From: SB15 sp964639245
GTDB lineage: Bacteria; Chloroflexota; Anaerolineae; Aggregatilineales; J027
Length of the DNA stretch: 64,000 nt
Direction of reading: 5' to 3'
Assembly: GCA_964639245.1 (NCBI GenBank)
Contig: CAZXCU010000001.1
Location: 620,001-684,000, forward strand
The translations under genes and the position numbers were made by a program. The notes beneath the pieces were generated by a model, which worked only from the letters and a program-made list of their open reading frames with translations, did not search any database and was not told where the DNA came from. Position 1 is the stretch's first letter. Each line of letters starts with the position of its first letter. Of the stretch, positions 51,871 to 61,057 are shown one piece after another.

Positions 51871-54441
51871 ATGGTAGATGCCGCACCCACCCAGCTTGAA
51901 CATACCCGTATGAACACCCAGCGCGAACTTGCCAACATCGCAGGGTCAAAAGATGTGATCGGTCTGTCGCATTTGTCACTGCCAGAAGTGGAGCAGATGG
52001 CCGATGAGGTGTCGTCGGTGCTGCCTGCGGGCAATGTTCCCGCGATGATCTTAAGTGGGTTGGCGCGGCTGTCGGGTCGTCAATCGCCGGCTTCTGCCCG
52101 ACGGGATATCAACATCCTGTTTAAGGGGGTGGAACTCGCGCTGGATAAGGCGGTCTACAGCACTTTTTTTGCTGGCCCGGCGGCGGTCATCTGGGGCTAT
52201 CAGCATTTGCTCAAATTGGCGGGCAAAAATCCTGAAGATGCCTTTCCTGAAGGAGTCTGGCAATTTTACGTCGATTATGCGCTGCGCGAAGATACCGCCC
52301 GCCATGCCAATGAAACGCATGGTTTCGACAGTCTGTTGAGCCATCACGGGATGAATTTGCCCTATGTTGATCGCTTAACTGCGTGGGTGATGGCTGCCAT
52401 CAAATGTTTGCATCAATATCCGATGTTTCTGGAAAATGAATGGCGCGAACGGGTGTATATCCGCTTATTGAATGAAGTCACCGCCGACACCCCCTATGCC
52501 ACCCAATTTCAAACCCTCTATCGGCGGTGGGAGGCCATTCGTCCCTATCGTCGCACGCAAGAAGCACAGGATTCTCATTCGTATGCCGAATTTCGGCGGG
52601 CGGAATTTGACAAGTATTTTCAAGAAGCGACCCGTTCCCTGCCCTTGACGCTGAAAACCGAACTGGCAGAGCGCATTGACCAAGCCCAACAAGAAGATTT
52701 GCTGGCTTACCAGCGCCAAATGTCTATTCTGGCCTACTTAAACACAGGGGCATATGGTGAAGAACGTATAGCGATGGATTTAGCCGAAGCGCGAATCGGG
52801 GTGATTTATCGTGGACGCTATTATCTGATCCCTGTTTGCAAGCCCGGCTCTACCCAACCGGCGGAGGTTACAACCGTTCGCGCCCAATTGATGGCGATGT
52901 TGAAACATGAACCCCAAACGCCGGCGGCACAACTGAATATCCTCGCCGGTTTGCGACGGGCTGCGCTGCATCAGATTCGTGGGACACTCAACCCGACTCT
53001 GCAAGCGGGATTAAATGAATTGCGCTATGCCCCGATTGTATTAAATTTTGATACGCGGGCGGTGGAGTTGCCCCTTGCGGAACTGCGACAGACGGAACGG
53101 GGATGTGGCGACCACGCTTTGACGGTATTTGACACGGGACGTTCTTTTGTTTTTGACCAGTCGCACATTTTTTTTGATGGGGAGTGGGGGGCGGCTTTTG
53201 CTGAAATTATGACCAACCAAGCCCTTTCGATGGCGGTGCGTTTGCGGAAACTTTCCGCTCCGCCAGGGACGACTGAAAATCCGCCGCATGAAGTTGTGTT
53301 GCCTTTGAATATGGATGAGGTGTTCCGCCTTCAACATTTGCCGCAAGTGACACGGGAAGCCTGCGCGGAAAACAGCCGGATTCATATCCACCCTGTGCGA
53401 GCGCTGCGGCAAGTGCTTAAGCAGCGAAATGATTTCTTGGCGATGCTAACCGTGAACGATCTTTTATTGTTATACCGTGCTATCCACGCAGCGACCTATG
53501 TTTTGAATCCTCATCTGATGAAAGAACTCAAAGCCCTCTTGGACAAAGAAACACTGAGTCAGGCGGCGCTGATGGTTCTGGACGCTTTGCAAAACGACAG
53601 AGCCGTGAATCCGACTGTAATGATTCCGGTGAATGCCGGAATGCGTTCGCCACGGGAGCGTGTCTGCCCCCTGAGTTTTGAAGTCCCTTTGCACCACTTG
53701 GATTTTGTGGCGTTGCATCAGCAGGTGCTGGAGGCCTTGACGCATTACCAAGAAGCCAAAGCCCCGCGTCAAGAGGCTTATCGCGCCTTCAAGAGTTCAC
53801 AAAAAACATACCTGACCGCGCTCGCCGCCTTAGCAGAGGTGTTGCATCGGGTCAAAAAGATGGCCTTGCATGGCGAAAGCGGCAGCGCGAGTACCATCAA
53901 ATTGCTGGCGCATCTGCCCCCGGCCTTACAGCGTTTATTGGACAAAGTGCCGCAGCAATTTGATGTGTTGTATGATCTGATTAAAGGCCGTGAGGTTTTT
54001 TCTAATGTTGGCGCGGTTGTGCCAACCAGTACCTTGCGCCGATTTATTACCGCCAAAGACGACAACGACAAAAAAACTTTGTGCTGGGGGGTGATTACGG
54101 ATGCACAAGGGACAATGTATTTGTCCTTGCGCGATTTTCGTCCCCATGTGGCGGCGTTGATGGCGGCGGGGCGCAAAGATTTAGCGGATAAAATCGCGCA
54201 AGATTATTTGGATCGCTATGCAGAAGGATTTAATCAATTTGTGCGCGATTTGTACGCCATTACTTTAGGTCGTCCTCTTGAAAGCGCCGTGCCGGAAGCC
54301 TTGCCCGAAATGATGCCTGTCGCAGCGCAGGCATGGTTGGAACTGCCCGCCCCACCAGCACGGACGACGGCGACCCTCGCTGAATTGCACGCCAGCCATA
54401 AACGCAAAACGCGAGTCCACACCAAAATTACAACCGAGTAA
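51871..54441 (+). CDS. Large hypothetical protein, about 856 aa
   Basis: I do not recognise this soluble protein. The N-terminal third contains a conserved-looking helical block with FPEGVWQFYVDYALRED, TARHANETHGFDSLLSHHG and a Trp-rich segment, and the His/Glu clustering could bind metal. The middle has AYGEERIAMDLAEARIGVIYRGRYYLIPVC. Near 400-440 a beta segment, VFDTGRSFVFDQSHIFFDGEWGA, looks like an acyltransferase-type active-site region. The start is uncertain: the ATG at 51871 is used, the frame opens at a TTG at 51832 and another ATG lies at 51910. It overlaps the convergent TPR gene by 14 bp. Confidence 0.75.
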   Translation: MVDAAPTQLEHTRMNTQRELANIAGSKDVIGLSHLSLPEVEQMADEVSSVLPAGNVPAMILSGLARLSGRQSPASARRDINILFKGVELALDKAVYSTFFAGPAAVIWGYQHLLKLAGKNPEDAFPEGVWQFYVDYALREDTARHANETHGFDSLLSHHGMNLPYVDRLTAWVMAAIKCLHQYPMFLENEWRERVYIRLLNEVTADTPYATQFQTLYRRWEAIRPYRRTQEAQDSHSYAEFRRAEFDKYFQEATRSLPLTLKTELAERIDQAQQEDLLAYQRQMSILAYLNTGAYGEERIAMDLAEARIGVIYRGRYYLIPVCKPGSTQPAEVTTVRAQLMAMLKHEPQTPAAQLNILAGLRRAALHQIRGTLNPTLQAGLNELRYAPIVLNFDTRAVELPLAELRQTERGCGDHALTVFDTGRSFVFDQSHIFFDGEWGAAFAEIMTNQALSMAVRLRKLSAPPGTTENPPHEVVLPLNMDEVFRLQHLPQVTREACAENSRIHIHPVRALRQVLKQRNDFLAMLTVNDLLLLYRAIHAATYVLNPHLMKELKALLDKETLSQAALMVLDALQNDRAVNPTVMIPVNAGMRSPRERVCPLSFEVPLHHLDFVALHQQVLEALTHYQEAKAPRQEAYRAFKSSQKTYLTALAALAEVLHRVKKMALHGESGSASTIKLLAHLPPALQRLLDKVPQQFDVLYDLIKGREVFSNVGAVVPTSTLRRFITAKDDNDKKTLCWGVITDAQGTMYLSLRDFRPHVAALMAAGRKDLADKIAQDYLDRYAEGFNQFVRDLYAITLGRPLESAVPEALPEMMPVAAQAWLELPAPPARTTATLAELHASHKRKTRVHTKITTE

Positions 54442-56563
54442 GTTCAATGATTTCTTGCGCGGCGGGGTCTTGAATCATCGTGTAGAGTTTGTGCGCTTCC
54501 ATGTAGTAACGCTTGGCATTTTCGCTATGTTTCTGCTGAAAGTACATATCGCCCAAAATGCGAGCAGCATCGGCCTGCCCCTTCCGATACCCCATCCGAC
54601 GCGATTCTTGATAGGCCGATTCAGCCAACGCTTGCGCTTCATCAGGATGATTTTGGCGTAAATGCAATGCGGCGAGGCGATTGCGTGTGCGGATAGTATT
54701 GTCTTGGTCGTTAAGTTCGTCGCTGACCGTCAACGCTTGTTGATAGAGATTTTGCGCGTGTTCCCATTGGTTGGTTGCCATGAACGATTCGCCCAAGTTA
54801 GACTGAAAAACGGCTTTCCAGCGTCGTGCATTCAGCGTTTCTGCCAGTTGCAGCGCATCTTGGTAAAGTTGAATGGCAGTATCGTGGCTGCCTAATCGCG
54901 CATGGGCATAGCCTAAATTGTTGGTCTGGATGGCGGTGAGCAGCGTATCCTTTAAGCGTTTGCTGATTTCGATGCTTTGTTTAAACAGCTCTACCCCCCG
55001 TTGAGCGCGGCCTGTCATCACATAAAACCATGCGAGATTACCAGTACGGATGCCTTCGCTGCGAACATCGCGGAGTTCTTTGGCAATTTTGATGGAATCG
55101 GCGTAGAACGATTCCGCTGTTTCCATATCGCCCAACTGGGTATATAGGTTAGCGGCGTTGGAAAAAACCAGTCCACGGGTGACTCGATCATCAATACTGT
55201 TAAGGTGCATGAGCGCATTTTCAAAATCGGTACGGGCAGCGCCCAAATCTCCCATGATGCGGTGGGTATTGCCTAAATCGCACAACACACGCGCTGCGGA
55301 GGCCACTTCGCCTTCGTCCTCAAAAATGCGAATGGCCTGCTGCCAAAGGGAGACGGCTTCTTCGCGGTTGCCGCGTTCATTGTGCAGTGTACCTAGCCAG
55401 TGGAGGGCTTCGGCTTGATGAGGGCGATTTTTCATCTGTTGGGCAAGCGTAAGCGCTTGGTGGTAAGTGGTTGCTGCGTTGTCCAGTTGATTCAATTTTT
55501 GTTGCGATTTGCCCAATGCCAGCAAGACTTCGGCTTTATCTTCCGTAATTAAGCCTTTTTCGTAGCCCTCCATCACATTGGTGAGGTAGGTTATGGCGGA
55601 CTCATGTTCTTGTTGCTGTTGTAAGGCCAAGCCCAACTCTTTCATGGCGAGCATGATTTTGGTTTCATCGCCATATTCACGGCTGTGCATCAAGGCACGT
55701 TCGGCCTGCACTTTGGCATCACCATACCGTCCCGTTTGACGATAGGTGGTGGAGAGATTGAGCGCTAAATCAATATAAAATTCTTTTTCCCGAAAGCCAA
55801 TATGACGGGCCAGCGCTTCTGCTGCTTGGTAGCGCTCAATGGCTTCATGATAATTTTCTTCGGCTAAATCCAGATTCGCCAATTCCGTAATCCATTGCAA
55901 AGCCAGCCCTTCCCGCCCGATTTGCATGGCAAGGCGTTGAGCATTTTCAAGATGTTTACGCCCCAGTCCCTTTTGTCCGGTCAGGATGAGCGCTTTGCCC
56001 CACCAGCCGAGGGCGCTGGCTCCTGTTCGTGCATCACGGAGCTTTTGGGCGGTTGTCACGGTTTCTTTAAGCAGATGACTGGCATAGGCCGCGTTGTCCA
56101 ATTCCATGTAGGTGCGGGCGAGTTTTTCCTGTGCCAGCATGATGGTCGCAGAATCTTGGGTAAGTTTGGCGGTATCTAAGGCTTTTTGATGATCCATTTG
56201 GGCCGATTCCCACTGTTTGCGGGAGGCCATGACTTCTCCCAGATTGATGTAACTGCGGGCAATCAGAATAGCATCATCAATTTGTTGGGCAAGGGCGAGC
56301 GCATCAGCAAAGTTGTTTTCTGCAAGGTCGTAATTTTTGGATTTGTAATAAACTGTTCCCTGCCCGCTTAAAAAATACTGCTGGGCGCGTAAATCGGTGC
56401 GTTCGCGGGCTAGCATCAATCCGCGCTGATAAGCGGACAAAGCTTCATCCCATGCCAGCCGTTGAATAGCGGCCTGCGCCGTATTGATATACGGGGTAAA
56501 TTCGGACGTATCCTGTTTGGTTGACGATGGACTACCGAACAGCCGATTCAAAAACTTCTGCAT
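54428..56563 (-). CDS. TPR-repeat protein
   Basis: Soluble protein of 711 aa made almost entirely of tetratricopeptide repeats (about 16), many with the AL..A..IGD/ARSYINLGEV pattern of bacterial LGN/MalT-like tandem TPRs (for example ARVLCDLGNTHRIMGDLGAA and IQTNNLGYAHARLGSHDTAI). It has no catalytic, DNA-binding or membrane domain. Such arrays bind peptides or regulate a partner, and no obvious partner is adjacent except the unknown large protein it converges with. Confidence 0.88.
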   Translation of the reverse strand: MQKFLNRLFGSPSSTKQDTSEFTPYINTAQAAIQRLAWDEALSAYQRGLMLARERTDLRAQQYFLSGQGTVYYKSKNYDLAENNFADALALAQQIDDAILIARSYINLGEVMASRKQWESAQMDHQKALDTAKLTQDSATIMLAQEKLARTYMELDNAAYASHLLKETVTTAQKLRDARTGASALGWWGKALILTGQKGLGRKHLENAQRLAMQIGREGLALQWITELANLDLAEENYHEAIERYQAAEALARHIGFREKEFYIDLALNLSTTYRQTGRYGDAKVQAERALMHSREYGDETKIMLAMKELGLALQQQQEHESAITYLTNVMEGYEKGLITEDKAEVLLALGKSQQKLNQLDNAATTYHQALTLAQQMKNRPHQAEALHWLGTLHNERGNREEAVSLWQQAIRIFEDEGEVASAARVLCDLGNTHRIMGDLGAARTDFENALMHLNSIDDRVTRGLVFSNAANLYTQLGDMETAESFYADSIKIAKELRDVRSEGIRTGNLAWFYVMTGRAQRGVELFKQSIEISKRLKDTLLTAIQTNNLGYAHARLGSHDTAIQLYQDALQLAETLNARRWKAVFQSNLGESFMATNQWEHAQNLYQQALTVSDELNDQDNTIRTRNRLAALHLRQNHPDEAQALAESAYQESRRMGYRKGQADAARILGDMYFQQKHSENAKRYYMEAHKLYTMIQDPAAQEIIELTRL

Positions 56564-56665
56564 TCACGCGCTCACATTAGGTTAGTTATCCTCTGTAGTT
56601 TAACAGGAAGATGGGCGCTCTGGCAGACAAAAAAACATTTCTTATAGAGATGTAACACTTAGTGT

Positions 56666-56872
56666 CTATCCGTAAATTTATTTTAACGCCGTGCTTTAAC
56701 GCGGTGTTCACTGACCTGATGCACTTTAATAAAATAGCACGGATAGCCAAATGTACGGGCGTGGTCTCTCACCCGCCCTCATCCCTTGCAGGCGCGGTCA
56801 CAGACCCACCCGTACCCTATCCGTATTCAAAAGTGAAACTGCTTCAGGCCAGCGTTTTCATTGACGGATAAG
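56666..56872. mobile_element. MITE-like element, family B, copy 2 (long form, inverted)
   Basis: It starts CTATCCGTAAATT and ends AATTGACGGATAAG-like (TTGACGGATAAG), inverted ends of the same type as 43641-43719. The TTTTAACGCCGTGCTT...GTTCACTG and TCAGGCCAGCGTTTTC blocks are the reverse complement of copy 1. Between them sits an insert of about 110 bp with its own TATCCGT ends, so the copy may be nested. Confidence 0.55.
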
Positions 56873-56881
56873 TTCTTATTC

Positions 56882-57003
56882 ATCACCTTACGCAATGGGG
56901 GAAAATCCCCACCCTCAATCCCTCCCCAAGGCTTTGGGGAGGGAAGCCGAAGGCAGGGTGGGGTCAAAAAATGTCCCCAAAACGCTCTTCTGCATAAGGT
57001 GAG
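56882..57003. mobile_element. MITE-like element, family A, copy 2
   Basis: Near-identical to 17812-17937, with ends TCACCTTACGCA and TGCATAAGGTGA and the same CCTCCCCAAGGCTTTGGGGAGG palindrome and GGTGGGGTCAAAAAATGTCC block. TTATTC occurs immediately outside both ends (right copy TTATTCA), a likely target duplication; the right copy contains the TAA stop of the adjacent GT39-like gene. Confidence 0.75.
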
Positions 57004-59634
57004 TTATTCAATCTGGATGATATTTTCGATAATAAACACGTCCCCAAGCGGATTTTCGTCCTCATAAACGGGTAAACGCGGGGCGGAAAGATTATTGGCA
57101 TCGTAAAACCCGATGTGTAAATCATAGCGTCCGGCGGGCAAATCATCGGGGAGTTTCCAGAATCGCCTATCGGGAATCAAATCATGTGCGGGAATCAAGG
57201 TGAGCGGCAGGGTGTTGTCGGCAATCCCCCCGTCGCGCTGGGAGAGAATTTCGCCTGTGTCCTGATTCACGAGGTACACCAGAATACTATAATCGTAGGG
57301 GATAGGCGTTTCATCGGGGCGTTGCCAGTAGAATTGCAGGTAAATTTCTTGGCCTGCATGAAGGGGAAACGCGCCATTTTCATCACGCGGCAGTGATTCG
57401 GTATCGTTCGGGATGCTGGAACGAATATCCATGCCGCGCAGGGCGATAAAATCCCAATGAATATCCTCAAATAACACCGGCGGGGCGACTTCTTCTAAAC
57501 TGCGGAAGCGGTTCGGATAGTAAACTTCGTAGACCACAAAGCGGTTGTTGCCGTCGTCAATTTCTTTCATCGGGCGCAGGGGCAGTTGCCAGATGTTGCC
57601 TGTTTTAAATTCCAGTGTCGGGGAGGAATACACATAGCCCATCTGCATATAGGCGGAAATCTGGTTCGGGAACTTCCCGTCAAACTGCCAGAGAAAATCC
57701 GCCGTTGCCCCCCCGATGAATAAATCGGTGGATTGGTACATTTCGTTCAAGGTGGTAATGCGCTGGTCATCCCAGAGCGTTCGCATATGGGGAAAGAAAA
57801 AATTCAGCCGATTTTCGCCCATGGTATAGACGTTCAGAAAATTACGTGGTTTGGTTTGCAGCGTTTGTTCCATCACTTCCACGACTTCCATCAGGGCGGG
57901 GTTGGTCGCTTCATATTTGGCGCGGTCATTTTCAAGCGGGGCAACCAAGGTGTGCCATGCCGTAAACCACCCCGCCACCGCAATTCCCGGTAGGCACAGA
58001 AGCACCGCCAGCAGCGCAGAAACACGTTTCCGTAAGCGATTTTTTTGTGCCAACGGCAGCAACCACGCATCCAGCAACGCGGCAGTCATGGATGCAAAAA
58101 CGGGGGTGATGGTGAGCATAAGACGGTAATGATAGGAATAAAACAAAAACCAGATGATGGTGAAGGGTGCGATTAATGCAACCGTGAGTTTGATGGATGA
58201 TTTGGCCCGGTCGGTGGTTTTGAGCCATGCGGGGCGGATTTGCCAGACAATGAGACTCAACCCGACGATGATGAGACCCAGTTCGACCCCGTTTAATCGT
58301 CCGGCAGCAGGCCGCGCCCCATTGACCCATTTCCACAGGCTGTCGGACTGCCACGCAAGGTTGGTGTTGAGCGCGTTGGGGAGTGTCCCCAGTAAAAAAA
58401 GAGCCAGCCCTAGCCATAACCAGAAAATTTGACGACGGATTTCTTTTGCGCCGGTTTTGAGCTGAGACCACGCTTGGTGTGTGACCATACTGACCGCTAA
58501 AAATGCGATCAGAATCAGCCAGCCAAATTCTTGACCGGAGCGTTGGGCAAAGTCATTCCAATAATTTTCAGGGAAGGTGATGAGGTCGTGTTCTAAAATA
58601 CTGTTGCGAATGTACCACATTAAGCCAATGGGTAAACTCGCCAAGCCGATGATGGCGGCGACCAGAAATTTCTGGCGGAAAAGCTGCATCGGAACGGGAA
58701 CGCTGCTTGGAATGTTGATCGGTGTTTTTTCAATAAGGAAAAAACGGCTGCCGGAAAGCAGCACTACCAAAATCACGCCCAGCGCGAATGAACCGGCGGT
58801 GGGTTTTGTCCATGCTGCTCCAGCAAACATCAAGCCACTCAAAAGAGCATAGCGCCAGTGGTGAGAACGCCACGCCAGCACAAAAAAGACCACTGCTCCC
58901 GTAAAATAAAGGGTTACAGGATGTTCTAAATCGCCTGCGCTTGACCAGTAGAGCGCATGGGGCATCAGCATCCAGAGGGCGGCGGTTAAAATCCCGATGG
59001 CACGTTTGCCCCACACCCGCCTCCCCAAGAGATAGGCCATCCAACCACTGCCCATAAAAAACCAAGGCACGGCGGCTCTGGCTACGTGGTCATTAAACGT
59101 GCCTTCAAAAAGTTGTCCATAAGTATAGGTTAGTGGGACAAGCTGCGGATAATAATCAATCCAATCGGGGATGCGCTCTTGCAGCAAAAAAACACGCGGG
59201 TTGTAGCCAAATGTCCAGAGGGTGTCGTACTGCACAAAAGGCCAGTAGAGGGTTATCCAAATATGGAGGATAAACCCGATGACCAGCATTCCTAGCAGGG
59301 CAATTTCAATCGATGTCCAACTATCAGAACGGGTGCGTTCTTGGCGATAGGGGGTGTAACGCCGCAGCCAAGCCGCCGTTGTACCCACCACAGCCAGCAT
59401 CAAAATGCCTGTTAGCACACGTTCAATTTTAAATGTTCCCCATGTGCCTAAGACGAACATCCATGTGGTGGAGAACAAGGGGCCAAGCGCGAAGGCGGTA
59501 GCGAATAGCATGGTGGGGTTGCGCCATTCCTCACGGGGTAGCAGCGCCAACGCCCACGGCACACCCACCCCCAGAAAAAACAGGGCATAGGCCGGAAAAT
59601 AGTTAAAAAAGGGAGTCAACCAGTCGGGCATCAT
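57004..59634 (-). CDS. Large GT39-like membrane protein with C-terminal beta domain
   Basis: Polytopic membrane protein of 876 aa with about 14 helices in the first 560 residues, arranged as in GT39/PMT-type transferases. The first large loop contains YDTLWTFGYNPRVFLLQERIPDWIDYYPQ, without the canonical acidic pair of the other members, so catalytic capacity is uncertain. The C-terminal 300 residues are soluble, with a beta sandwich near the end (QEIYLQFYWQRPDET, GRYDLHIGFYD). It starts two bases after the stop of the upstream GT39-like gene, so the two form an operon. Its stop lies at the edge of a family A element. Confidence 0.72.
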   Translation of the reverse strand: MMPDWLTPFFNYFPAYALFFLGVGVPWALALLPREEWRNPTMLFATAFALGPLFSTTWMFVLGTWGTFKIERVLTGILMLAVVGTTAAWLRRYTPYRQERTRSDSWTSIEIALLGMLVIGFILHIWITLYWPFVQYDTLWTFGYNPRVFLLQERIPDWIDYYPQLVPLTYTYGQLFEGTFNDHVARAAVPWFFMGSGWMAYLLGRRVWGKRAIGILTAALWMLMPHALYWSSAGDLEHPVTLYFTGAVVFFVLAWRSHHWRYALLSGLMFAGAAWTKPTAGSFALGVILVVLLSGSRFFLIEKTPINIPSSVPVPMQLFRQKFLVAAIIGLASLPIGLMWYIRNSILEHDLITFPENYWNDFAQRSGQEFGWLILIAFLAVSMVTHQAWSQLKTGAKEIRRQIFWLWLGLALFLLGTLPNALNTNLAWQSDSLWKWVNGARPAAGRLNGVELGLIIVGLSLIVWQIRPAWLKTTDRAKSSIKLTVALIAPFTIIWFLFYSYHYRLMLTITPVFASMTAALLDAWLLPLAQKNRLRKRVSALLAVLLCLPGIAVAGWFTAWHTLVAPLENDRAKYEATNPALMEVVEVMEQTLQTKPRNFLNVYTMGENRLNFFFPHMRTLWDDQRITTLNEMYQSTDLFIGGATADFLWQFDGKFPNQISAYMQMGYVYSSPTLEFKTGNIWQLPLRPMKEIDDGNNRFVVYEVYYPNRFRSLEEVAPPVLFEDIHWDFIALRGMDIRSSIPNDTESLPRDENGAFPLHAGQEIYLQFYWQRPDETPIPYDYSILVYLVNQDTGEILSQRDGGIADNTLPLTLIPAHDLIPDRRFWKLPDDLPAGRYDLHIGFYDANNLSAPRLPVYEDENPLGDVFIIENIIQIE

Positions 59635-59636
59635 GT

Positions 59637-60983
59637 TTAACGTCTCAAAAAACGCAGGCTAGCGTGCATGGTGTGGGTTAAAAAGTCCAGACCGAATCCG
59701 GCTAAGAAAATACCAATCAGGGTGAGCGGTAGGTAGTAGCGCTGCCAAGCCATCGGGACAGACACAAACAATCCTATCAGCGTAATAAGCACCCATGAGA
59801 GGAAAATCATGACCGGCTTTTTTACTTTTGTTTCGTTTTTACCGATGAGGGGCATCAAAATCGCGGTGAAACCCAGCATTACCCAACCCATGCCGAGCCA
59901 CATGGGAATCTTTACCCCATCCCACCAGCTTTTTTCATAGCGGCGGATTTCATTGTTTAATTTCGAGTCGCTGGCAAAATCAGGCGATTCATAATAGTGG
60001 ATTGTCGCTGGATAGGGTTGAGTGAGCAGGGCAGCAGTGCGTTCTCCCCAATTCGTATAGGCTTGAGGCGAGGCACTGGCTTGCCCCTGTAAGGCATCCT
60101 GCCGCAGTTGTGCCGCCAAAAGCAGGCGGGCAGGTGGATTATTCCAGATGGCAGGGGTGAGCAGGAGATACACTAAACTGGCAGCCATCAAAAATCCCCC
60201 CAATGGGTATACAAACAATTTTAAAGCACGGGGTGGGTCATAGACCGCGCCCGTCCCTTCTGTTTTTTGTTCCATGCAGCGAGACTCGATGAATGGGAGA
60301 AGGAAATTGGCGATAACCACCCCAACCAGCACCCCGATGATTGCCAGTAGCGCGGTGGGCTTGCTGGCAAACGCGCACCCGCTTATGACCCCCAACCCGC
60401 TCCAATTTTTCCATGTCGGGTTTTCGACGGTGCGAATCGCCTGCCAGACCAGCAGCAGGGTCAAAAAAAGAAGTGTGCCTTCTTGCATCACTCGCCGTCC
60501 ATTCAGCAAAATAACGGGGTGGAGGGTGAATAGCAACGCGGAAAAAAGGCCGATTCTTGCCTGTCGATGCGGGGATAATTTTTGGGCAATGTGAAAGACA
60601 CACACCACGCTCAACGCGGTCAAGAAGGCAGAAGCGAGTCGTCCGCGCCACAGAATCGAGTCGCTAGGCCAACGTCCGGCCTGCCGATTTGATTCGACAC
60701 TTTCCGGGTAATACCACGCCGAAGGCCATAGGCGAACACCCGTGTGCCACAAGACGAATCCGGTGAGATAGGCAGAAGTTGTGCCTGTCAGCAGGCGGAT
60801 ATGCTGTTCGCTGTTGATGGCAACCGGCGGGTCAACACGCAGGCGGAAGGGGTCGCCTAACACAAAATAGGCCACATAATCCTGTGATTTGAAAAGGTGG
60901 TCGGCTTCGTCGGCGTGAAAGGGAACGCTGAAGATTCCGCCCAGAATGTACCCCATACACAAAAATAAAATGAGCTGTTTCAT
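59637..60983 (-). CDS. GT39-like membrane glycosyltransferase
   Basis: Polytopic membrane protein of about 448 aa. Right after the first helix comes the acidic loop motif FHADEADHLFKSQDY, the position of the catalytic Asp/Glu in GT39 and ArnT. Further helices include GLFSALLFTLHPVILLNGRRVMQEG, a family-typical segment. The start is uncertain: the ATG at 60983 (MKQLILFL) is used, with ATG 60995 and TTG 61007 upstream in frame and no strong ribosome site for any. It leads a two-gene unit with the larger GT39-like protein. Confidence 0.78.
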   Translation of the reverse strand: MKQLILFLCMGYILGGIFSVPFHADEADHLFKSQDYVAYFVLGDPFRLRVDPPVAINSEQHIRLLTGTTSAYLTGFVLWHTGVRLWPSAWYYPESVESNRQAGRWPSDSILWRGRLASAFLTALSVVCVFHIAQKLSPHRQARIGLFSALLFTLHPVILLNGRRVMQEGTLLFLTLLLVWQAIRTVENPTWKNWSGLGVISGCAFASKPTALLAIIGVLVGVVIANFLLPFIESRCMEQKTEGTGAVYDPPRALKLFVYPLGGFLMAASLVYLLLTPAIWNNPPARLLLAAQLRQDALQGQASASPQAYTNWGERTAALLTQPYPATIHYYESPDFASDSKLNNEIRRYEKSWWDGVKIPMWLGMGWVMLGFTAILMPLIGKNETKVKKPVMIFLSWVLITLIGLFVSVPMAWQRYYLPLTLIGIFLAGFGLDFLTHTMHASLRFLRR

Positions 60984-61016
60984 GGAACAGCCCATTATAA
61001 ACTTCAAAGGAGGAAT

Positions 61017-61041
61017 GCGGGATAGGCGGTCTGCCTACCCT
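61017..61041. repeat. Hairpin downstream of the biotin-carrier gene
   Basis: GGGATAGGC and GCCTACCC form an 8-bp stem with one bulged base, placed just beyond the minus-strand stop of the biotin-carrier gene. It resembles the GGGTAGGC/GCCTACCC hairpin at 13.24 kb. No T-run follows. Confidence 0.4.
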
Positions 61042-61057
61042 TCCCTTGCAAAAACAC

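Larger units (their letters stand above)
56564..57003. other. Intergenic region filled with two repeat elements
   Basis: About 440 bp between the TPR gene start and the stop of a GT39-like gene, made almost wholly of a family B element (56666-56872) and a family A element (56882-57003), ten bases apart. The remaining 100 bp next to the TPR gene should hold its promoter. Short open frames inside are repeat-derived and not supported. Confidence 0.6.

Noticed and set aside
56662..57067. Short frames at 56662-56871 and 56861-57067
   Set aside because: They lie entirely in the family B and family A repeat elements and have no protein-like features.
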